From: Chondrilla cf. caribensis
Lineage: Eukaryota > Porifera > Demospongiae > Chondrillida > Chondrillidae
DNA: 37,500 nucleotides
Assembly: GCA_964020155.1 (NCBI GenBank)
Contig: OZ026547.1
Span: forward strand, 1,958,548-1,996,047
Direction of reading: 5' to 3'
Each line of letters opens with the position of its first letter. The first letter of the stretch is position 1. This document shows, piece by piece, positions 30,855 to 37,500 of the stretch. Under the pieces are notes generated by a model that saw only the letters and a list, made by a program, of their open reading frames with translations, was not told where the DNA came from and did not search any database. The translations under genes were made by a program, and so were the position numbers.

Positions 30855-31165
30855 AAAAATAAAAAAATGGGTCACCCACTCGGGGTCGAACAAACCCATG
30901 GTTGGCTTTATAGGGACTTTCCACAGATACTGTGTACTTGGTCATTCCGCGAATGCAGAAGACACTATTCTAGCTGGGAGGTCAGCCGCGAGTCCCAAAG
31001 CTCCCCCCTACGGTTCTTTGTAGAGAGTATTGCAACTGACCACCAGGAAGCGAGCTCTTTTTTTTCATGGAAAAAATCCGTCCTTTGGAGGATTCGAACC
31101 CGCGACCTGGAGCCTAGAGTCGTGTCACCTGACCAACCGGCTACCCAACCGGCTACCGTGACCTA
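30855..31165 (-). mobile_element. tRNA-derived SINE-like element
   Basis: On the minus strand a tRNA-like head has a B box GGTTCGAATCC (31100-31090) and an A-box-like TAGCCGGTTGG (31143-31133), the latter duplicated in tandem at 31155-31145. About 200 bases later a second B-box-like TGTTCGACCCC occurs at 30892-30882, and the element ends in a T-rich tract that could stop RNA polymerase III. It is not a functional tRNA: the acceptor stem does not pair. Confidence 0.55.
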
Positions 31166-31234
31166 TCTATTTTATTATTAGTATCTGCGCTATTTATAGT
31201 TGCCCTAGGTGTACAATTTGATAAAAAATGATAA

Positions 31235-31440
31235 AAGTGGAGTCGCAGAAGCCTTCCCCAGCACTCAAAGTACTTGGACGTCTACTTTAGGTTTGGAAAA
31301 ACCTTCGCTGGAGATATAAAGTTCGGCGAAGCCGTTTCGCTTGAATTCTAGCCGAATTTCTACTTCTCAGCCTTTTGAAATCGGCCATCTTTTTGCGCAA
31401 TATAAAATATAATATAAATTCACTGTTTCAGTTACGTGTG
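31235..31440. repeat. Dispersed repeat A, copy at 31.3 kb
   Basis: It resembles 6740-6915 (GCACTCAAAGTACTTGGACG, AGGTTTGGAAAAACCTTC, AAATCGGCCATCTTTTT, CAATATAAA…TTCACTGTT), roughly 70% by eye. Confidence 0.65.
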
Positions 31441-31465
31441 AGAACAAAATTAATGTAAATTACCT

Positions 31466-31793
31466 GGAGAAGAAGAGATCCTTCGGAAGATGCAGTGTTC
31501 GATATGTCAGCCCACTTACAGAAGAACTTTATAAATCCTAATAAACACATGGGACCCAGCCCTTCCAACGACACGCCTCTGATATACGCTGTCAGGTTCG
31601 AGCACAAACTTTTCCTGAACGAATGCCTTCGATTTGGCGGTGACCCTTTCGTAACTAACTCCAATGGTCGAACAGCCTTTCATGTAGCGTGTGCTTCTTC
31701 TCGTTCGAGTCAGAGAACAGACAAAAAGAGAAAGGAACTCCTCCGAATGCTCTTAGACCAGCCCGTGAATAAAGAATATCAACTACCGTGGTG
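31466..31793 (+). pseudogene. Orphan ankyrin-repeat exon
   Basis: The frame reads DPSEDAVFDMSAHLQKNF, then NDTPLIYAVRFEHKLFLNEC and SNGRTAFHVACASSRSSQ, ending RKELLRMLLDQPV: one and a half ankyrin repeats (TPL.YA and GRTAFHVA are the repeat signatures). No good splice acceptor or ATG is seen on the left, where repeat A lies. On the right the frame runs into TGG/TG repeats. The rest of the gene is absent, so it is probably a stranded piece. The parent family cannot be named from this alone. Confidence 0.5.
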
Positions 31794-31804
31794 GTGGTGG
31801 TGGT

Positions 31805-31861
<57 letters not shown>

Positions 31862-31975
31862 ATGTGCGTGTGTGTGATTAAAGAAAGAGTGTGTGTATGT
31901 TTATTCGTGTGTGTGTGTAAGAGAGAGAGAGAGAGTGTGTGTGTGTGTGTGCTTATTTGTGTGTGTTGCATTGCC
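31789..31975. repeat. (TGG)n, (TG)n and (GA)n microsatellite cluster
   Basis: TGG units pass into a long TG run and then mixed TG/AG runs. Cysteine/valine frames across it are not genes. Confidence 0.9.
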
Positions 31976-32029
31976 ACTCTACACTTCCAGTATCATACAT
32001 TCACGATTGTAGAGTTGGACCTGGTACAG

Positions 32030-32395
32030 TGTGTACTGCGCTGCACAAGAGATCTGTACATTCTGTGCTGTGTTGTACATGAAATCTGTACATACTGTAC
32101 AGTGTACACTGTATTGTACATGAGATCTGTACATACTGTACAGTGTATACTGTGTTGTACATTGGATCTGTACATACTGTACAGTGTATACTGTGTTGTA
32201 CATTGGATCTGTATATACTGTACAGTGTGTGCTGTGTTTTACATGAGATCTGTACTCTACAGTGAGTACCGTGTTGTACAAGAAATTTGTACATACTGTA
32301 CAGTACAGAGTATATAAATTCATGTGTTATATGTGTACGTAATATCTGTACATATTAGTAAATAGAAATGGTACTATTTGAGGTTATGTACATGT
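32030..32395. repeat. 41-bp minisatellite, array 4
   Basis: About six units of the GATCTGTACATACTGTACAG type end in ATGGTACTATTTGAGGTTATG. It lies about 170-200 bp past the FReD-12 stop codon. Confidence 0.9.
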
Positions 32396-32562
32396 ACTAT
32401 GTACTTTTAGGTTTTGAGTGGCAACACTCAGTTAATGTCTCCATACTCCATTTATTATATCAATTATTCAAAAATATACATGTTTTAGTATCTATAGAAA
32501 ATTGCGTTATTCTATTATAGTAAGCATTGTTCCCATGGTTACACAGTAGCCTTGTGTTCTGG

Positions 32563-33665
32563 CTAGTCTCTAGTTCTGAGTTTCATTTCAGCAAACTTCA
32601 GTGAGCGATGATTACCAGTGAATGTCTCCCAAATAACTGCCTCCCAGGTTCTTGGTGTTGTGTCATGATGGTAGAGCCCGTTCAGTTGTGAAGGCATGCA
32701 GTTGTTGTACCACCATCCTCCCTTCCGTTCTTGTGCACAGTTAGTACCACTACTCAAGTCATTGTCACTGTCATGTGTGGAGAATGCCATTCCATTGAGT
32801 TTCCATCCACTATAGCCACTGCCATGCTGCATGCTGTCTCCTGCAGTTCCGCTGTAGCCGGCAACCTGTAGCCTGTACTTACTAGCAGCATTCCCGACCA
32901 TAAAGAAGTTGTAGTAGGCGTATTTCTTATCTCCTCGGAAATCAGCCATGTCGATTCTCATTTCAGTTCTGGCAGTTCTTGTAGTGAGACAGTGGATCTT
33001 TTCCAGACCAAGCCAATGCTCACCACACAATGAACCGAAGCCTGAAACATATTCATCCCAACATCTAGTGAAATTCTCAGATCCATCCATTCTTCTCTGG
33101 AAGACGGTGTATTGGTTGCTGCAATAAACTTGGAATGGTTTCTGGTTTGGACAGCAAGGGTCAATAGTGTAGACTCCATCTTGAGTACATCCTCTCTGAT
33201 AGACCTCCTTACAGTCACGAGGTATGGGGTTTCCAGGGTTACCTGTGTATGAATAGAATACCAATCCCTATCACTGTTATGTACAGTGCAGTCACTGTCA
33301 CACTATTGCCTGTACTAGGGGTCAGTTACAATGTGTTTTAATACACATGATGGCAGTGTATTCATTCTAGATAATCTGTAGCCAAAGACTGACTTCTGGC
33401 AATGATAACACACACACACACTACATTACAACACGTATACATACATATCCAATCTAATATGTTGTAGTTGCTTCTGTATGTAATTATGAGTCTCTGCTCT
33501 GGAGTTTTATGTATGTGGGAAGTATCGTCATATGTAGTGAATTCCTACAAGTATTGTACTATAAAACATGTATATTGAGTGTGTGTTGTACTCACATTGT
33601 CCATATGCTGTAGTAGCTAGTAGAAGTATGGCAATAGTTGTTGATCCGCAACTAAAGTTGATCAT
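32563..33665 (-). CDS. FReD-12, secreted fibrinogen-related protein, type 1, intact
   Basis: Exon 1 is 33665-33596 (signal peptide, donor GTGAGT) and exon 2 is 33242-32563, entered after ACACAG. The spliced 750 nt give 249 aa. The first part of the domain is almost identical to FReD-1 (CKEVYQRGCTQDGVYTIDP), except WDEYVSGFGSLCGEHW, which adds an unpaired cysteine. The variable part reads MQHGSGYSGWK before LNGM, a calcium loop HDSDNDLSSGTNCA, and WWYNNCMPSQLNGLY. It ends KFAEMKLRTRD. An extracellular binding role is inferred. Confidence 0.88.
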
Positions 33666-33759
33666 GTTCTTGTTCCTGAGCTGTAATGTTCTCTGTAGTC
33701 AGTGTTCTCTTTCTCCTTGATCTCTCTTACTTGTTGTTTCTGTGTGTTGAATGGTGTTC

Positions 33760-33769
33760 TTTTATAGCA
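33760..33769 (-). promoter_or_regulatory. TATA box of FReD-12
   Basis: TGCTATAAAA on the minus strand, about 95 nt before the ATG. Confidence 0.65.
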
Positions 33770-33859
33770 TCAGTTAGTGGGTGTGTACATGTGGGTGTGT
33801 GTTATGACAATTTCTTTGTTGCCATGGCAATAAGATCATACCACCGCATCATGACATAT

Positions 33860-34380
33860 TAGAAGGCTTCCAACACATCCTGAACAAAATAGAAGAATAT
33901 GTACATATTCTCCTTATAATGATGTACTGTATTTTAATGTGTTTACTCATACAGTTTTACCTATGTACATAGGCCACTCATGGTTAATTGGAGGATCCAT
34001 TATAATATACAAGTATGTTCTTGTCTGTTCCTTCAGTATCATTGGATTGTGCATGTTTTCTTCTCTGCTCATTTGAATTAAGTCCTAAGACATTGCTGTT
34101 AGCGTACAAGTATTTGAACTCTAACCTGAAGTACTGTATAATATATGGTTCCAAAGTTTGACGTGAGCATAAAAGTATGTCCATTGCACGTACATGGATA
34201 AGTATAATTGTAATGTGTGTACTTTATGTACTGCATGTAGTGGTGTTGTGTGTCGTTATACTGCATTGTGTCACCACCATGGCCTCCTCAGGGTCCAAGT
34301 GACACATATAAGCACAGTTAAGCATGCATGTACAATCTCTGAAGGTGATGTGTATGTACCATGTTATAGTGGCCTATGTG
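33860..34380. other. Spacer, no gene seen
   Basis: No coding or structured signal recognised. Confidence 0.45.
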
Positions 34381-34614
34381 TACACTGTAAAACACAGGTA
34401 GTAATATTCTGCTATCACTGGTAGATTTGATGAATTGCTTGTTCCACCACCACATGTATCTGTTGTGTAATTATCACCAAAAATGAAAAAAATCAATCAA
34501 CAAATATTACATTTTTGGTGGTAATTGCACACCAGATGCATAAGGTGGCACATGCAATTCATCAAATCCTCCAGTGATAGTGGAATATTACCACCTGTGT
34601 TTTTACAGTGTGTA
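34381..34614. mobile_element. Full-length foldback MITE
   Basis: The arms 34381-34483 and 34509-34614 are inverted copies along almost their whole length, leaving a loop of about 25 bases. Ends begin TACACTGTAAAACACAGGT, with CACTGTAAAA-type termini and TA outside, typical of Tc1/mariner-derived MITEs. A third end-like copy (TACACTGTAAAAGCACCAG) occurs singly near 34704. Confidence 0.75.
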
Positions 34615-35442
34615 TAACCGCATACAAGTGTGCATATACATGAATTTATGTGTGTGTCAGTACATCACTGTCATGCTAGCACCGTAGCAGTACCACGTTA
34701 AGCTACACTGTAAAAGCACCAGTGGTGCCGTGGAAATGTATCTGTACTAATTATTATCCTCTCAATCACATGTTATCTGGCATCACTAGGTTGTGATGGA
34801 CAGCTTTAGACACCATGGCAACCTTGAGAAAGAGAATGAGTCAAATTCTACAGAAGATTACCATCACCTAGCTATCTACAGAGATGGTTGATTGTTGAGG
34901 ACATTATCTCAGAGACAGATATACAGCTATTTGAGTGTGTGCATGTATTAAGTTGTTGTTTCGAACTAGGGATGTCCTCACTGCCCCTAAGATCTAACTC
35001 TCCATCAATACTAACTGTGATTGTGTGTGAACATTTAGAAGAATAGCTACACAGAAGTGAACCCTTACTATTATGACAATAATCGCTCTTCCTTTAGAAT
35101 TTAGCTTGGAGCCATCCATCAGAAGATCAGGTGATAGTGAAGAAGGTTAGTAAGCATGCAACGTCCAAATTACTCATAAGGGACATAGAAATAAAGGATA
35201 AGCTATTGTCAACTTCTTCATCTTGTCATTATCTCCTTGATCCCTAGCACCAGAAGAGAACATGCAAGCTAGTCATGGTGAAGGAAGCTATGTATCAAGC
35301 AGCAAATGACCAAACTTGGCTTAATGCATGGGTGTATAGCATTCTGTAATACAATACTTTCATGTTCAGTTGGTTCTAATTTCCAGTTTCATGTTTAATT
35401 TTCCGTGTATTTCGGATTGGGAATCGGTCTTCGAGTCGGTCG

Positions 35443-35498
35443 TTCAACCATAGATGCTCTATACTGCGTAGTATAGATCTAGAGTATCTATGGTTCAA
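35443..35498. mobile_element. 46-bp palindromic insertion with TTCAA duplication
   Basis: CCATAGAT … ATCTATGG (35448-35493) is flanked on both sides by TTCAA. The homologous site upstream of the first USO1 copy (TTCTTCGACCGCTAAG, about 29430) lacks it, so it is a small insertion. Confidence 0.55.
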
Positions 35499-35532
35499 CC
35501 GCTAAGCGGAGCAGAAAACAGGTTCTCCTACC

Positions 35533-35610
35533 ATGAACACGATGACTTCTCTACTGCGAGGACTGATAGGTTCTGGAGGGCAGGCAGAGGAACCGACCGG
35601 AGTGGAGACG
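35533..35610 (+). CDS. USO1: USO1/p115 exon 1, second copy
   Basis: ATG AAC ACG ATG ACT opens the frame, giving MNTMTSLLRGLIGSGGQ…GVET, with donor GTAAGA after 35610. In the first copy the corresponding start is ACG AAC ATG ATG, so the usable ATG has moved by two codons. The intron continues beyond the window, interrupted by a retroelement (35669-37290). This may be the true 5' end of an intact USO1 gene that runs off the right edge; exon 2 is not reached. Confidence 0.7.
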
Positions 35611-35668
35611 GTAAGAGGGAATGTGTTGAATCATAGATCTATGGTCGAATCATACGTAGAGTAAACTG

Positions 35669-37290
35669 AAGGACCTAAGTTTGGATACCTACCAAATCCC
35701 CAGAAGACCTGGTTAGTCACTGATGAAAGCCTTTCAGCCAAAGCGTCAGAAATCTTCAAGGATAGTGGAATCCAAGTAACTAGTGAGGGTCGCCCTTACC
35801 TTGGATCTGCCATTGGCTCCGATACATACACCCATGATTATATCGCTGATCACGTTAGAAAGTGGAATATGGAGCTCAACACCCTGGCCACATTTGGTAG
35901 AAGTCAACCCCATGCTGCGTATTCCGCTTTCATTCATGGATTTTCCAGCAAATGGTCTTTTCTAATGCGAACCACCGACTGTGATTGCCATCTCTATCAG
36001 CCACTCGAAGATACCATCATAAATCACTTCATTCCTGCCATCTCTGGTAGGAATTCCATCACAAAGGAGGAAAGAGAACTTCTTGGCCTACCTATTCGTA
36101 TGGGTGGCCTTGGCATCACTAATCCCACCTTAACACCATCCTCACAATATACTGCATCAAGGAAGATTACCAAGCCTCTCACTGACCACATTGTACAACA
36201 ATGTCCTTCCGTGTCCACTGACATTGTGGACCAGCAAGTGAAATTGAAGAAAGAAGTTATCAATGAACAGAATAAACAGCAAAGAGTACTGTCCGTTAAA
36301 ATTCAAACCAAGCTGTCCAAACCACTTCAGAAATGCATCGAACTGTCAAAAGAGAAAGGTGGCTCAACCTGGCTTAGTGCCCTGCCCATCAAACGTCATG
36401 GATTCGCCCTTCACAAGAGTGCATTCAGAGATGCGCTGTGTCTCCGGTACAACTGGAAACTAATCCATCTCCCCTCCAACTGTGTGTGTGGAAAGCTGCT
36501 TTCTCTGGATCATGCCCTCAGTTGCCCTAATGGTGGTTTTCCCACCATCAGACACAATGAGTTGAGAGACATCACCGCCAACCTCCTGACAGAAGTTTGC
36601 AATAATGTTGCCGTGGAACCTCAGCTCACACCCCTTTCAGGAGAAAAACTGCCAAGCTCTGCTAACAGTGATGATGGTGCCAGATCCGACATTGTAGCAA
36701 TGGGTTTCTGGGGAGATCGTAAGCAAAAGGCTTTTTTCGACGTTAAGGTATTCAATCCTTTTGCCCAAAGCTTTCGTAACCTCCCCCTTGACCGCTGCTA
36801 TGATAGATGTGAAAGACAGAAGAAACGAGCATATGGGGAAAGAATCCGTGAAATTGAACTTGGCTGCTTTACACCCCTCATTTTCTCCGTACAAGGTGGA
36901 ATGAGTCAAGAAACCTCCACTATGTACAAGAGGCTTGCATCCCTATTGGCCACTAAGAAAACGCAAAGCTATTCCAAAATGATCAATTTCATCAGGTGTC
37001 AGATTGGTTTCTCATTGATCCGTTCCACCATCATGTGTTTTAGGGGATCACGATCCTCCAAGCATCATTTCATCAACAGATCTGAGATTGACTCCAACTA
37101 TCAGCTTATTATCAGTGACAGTTTAATTTAATCCAGTGTATTCAACACAGTCTCACTATCTATGTTTTATGTGTTGCCCAATTGCACACTTGTATGTATA
37201 CGTTTAAGGATGTACAGTATATATTACACTATTATACTTTATTCTTGGCAGTGCGCATGTGTGCCTTTATTATAATTGTAGTATTCTTAT
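35669..37290 (+). mobile_element. 5'-truncated retroelement in the USO1 intron
   Basis: Comparison with the uninterrupted intron at 29611-29640 gives exact limits: host sequence matches up to GTAAACTG (35668) and again from ATAATGGATT (37291). The 1622-bp insert replaced about 14 bp of host (29618-29631) and made no target duplication. The left end starts in the middle of a reverse transcriptase frame, as in abortive target-primed insertion; about 160 bp of 3' untranslated sequence follows the stop, without a poly(A) tail. Confidence 0.8.
35671..37131 (+). CDS. Retroelement protein: end of reverse transcriptase, zinc motif, restriction-like nuclease domain
   Basis: The frame is open for 486 codons from the truncated left end to TAA. 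GPKFGYLPNPQKTWLVT and RPYLGSAIGS match the region after the catalytic core of retroelement reverse transcriptases; the catalytic YxDD part is missing. CVCGKLLSLDHALSCPNGGF gives a Cys/His zinc-knuckle pattern, followed by RHNELRD. ARSDIVAMGFW and AFFDVKVFNP resemble the D…DxK signature of PD-(D/E)XK nucleases, as used by restriction-like-endonuclease retrotransposons. The C-terminus contains FTPLIFSVQGGMSQE and CFRGSRSS. The absence of stops suggests recent insertion. It cannot transpose on its own. The exact clade is uncertain. Confidence 0.7.
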   Translation, partial: GPKFGYLPNPQKTWLVTDESLSAKASEIFKDSGIQVTSEGRPYLGSAIGSDTYTHDYIADHVRKWNMELNTLATFGRSQPHAAYSAFIHGFSSKWSFLMRTTDCDCHLYQPLEDTIINHFIPAISGRNSITKEERELLGLPIRMGGLGITNPTLTPSSQYTASRKITKPLTDHIVQQCPSVSTDIVDQQVKLKKEVINEQNKQQRVLSVKIQTKLSKPLQKCIELSKEKGGSTWLSALPIKRHGFALHKSAFRDALCLRYNWKLIHLPSNCVCGKLLSLDHALSCPNGGFPTIRHNELRDITANLLTEVCNNVAVEPQLTPLSGEKLPSSANSDDGARSDIVAMGFWGDRKQKAFFDVKVFNPFAQSFRNLPLDRCYDRCERQKKRAYGERIREIELGCFTPLIFSVQGGMSQETSTMYKRLASLLATKKTQSYSKMINFIRCQIGFSLIRSTIMCFRGSRSSKHHFINRSEIDSNYQLIISDSLI

Positions 37291-37500
37291 ATAATGGATT
37301 ATGTCAACGTACGTACGTTGTACGTACAAATCCAATTATTTCTCTGTTCCATGCATGAGTGTAATACATGTATTTCTGCATGATTTATGGCGATCAATCC
37401 AAAATGTATCATTTCTAATATAATCCATGCTATGCAACTGTAGCAACAATAATTTTATATTAATTTGTATACAACACTACACTGTACCGTACCAAAGAGG
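37291..37500 (+). other. USO1 intron 1, second copy, right of the retroelement
   Basis: This stretch matches 29632-29841 with a single difference that I can see (TATAATCC versus AAAATCC near 37420). The window ends inside the intron. Confidence 0.8.

Noticed and set aside
31080..31160. A functional tRNA gene
   Set aside because: A and B boxes are present, but the acceptor stem does not pair and the A-box region is duplicated; it is better explained as a tRNA-derived SINE head.
32004..32036. Possible tiny exon (after CTTCCAG, before GTACAG) beside the 41-bp array
   Set aside because: Eleven codons with no family match or partner exon; not enough to support it.

Overview
The window looks like nuclear DNA of an animal, most likely an early-branching one such as a sponge. 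It is AT-rich, and its genes have short GT-AG introns (65 to about 550 nt). It holds tandem families of secreted fibrinogen-related (FReD) proteins and single-exon seven-transmembrane receptors, pieces of two conserved eukaryotic housekeeping genes (USO1/p115 and SRP54), and many microsatellites, minisatellites and small inverted-repeat transposons. The organism call is inference from gene content and style.

Layout. (1) 1-3.6 kb: a small inverted-repeat element, an orphan host exon between two tandem repeats, a 41-bp minisatellite, an intact FReD gene on the minus strand, and a spare copy of its promoter/first exon. (2) 3.6-9.9 kb: three intact receptor genes on the minus strand (about 328-330 aa) and two relics that keep only the N-terminus. 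(3) 10-33.7 kb: a long minus-strand array of FReD genes, with four more intact copies, one C-terminally truncated copy, one copy with a one-base frameshift, a decayed copy, one chimeric exon and several short fragments. (4) 29.4-30.6 kb: USO1 exons 1-2 on the plus strand, followed directly by the last two exons of SRP54 across a (TG)n run, then a tRNA-related SINE and an orphan ankyrin exon. (5) 34.4-37.5 kb: a foldback element and a second USO1 exon 1, whose intron holds a 5'-truncated retroelement.

Each FReD gene has the same design. A near-identical TATA promoter and 5' leader lead to a 70-nt exon 1 that encodes a signal peptide and ends in phase 1. One large exon then carries the whole fibrinogen C-terminal domain. 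Two distinct domain subfamilies use this same cassette. In the major subfamily the first ~140 residues of the domain are nearly constant, and the differences gather in the C-terminal third, where the ligand and calcium sites of known FReD lectins lie. This fits a diversifying secreted recognition family, but function is inferred.

The second theme is breakage. Nearly every truncated gene piece in the window stops at a tandem repeat or inverted-repeat element, so repeat-driven rearrangement (or assembly error at repeats) has clearly shaped the locus.
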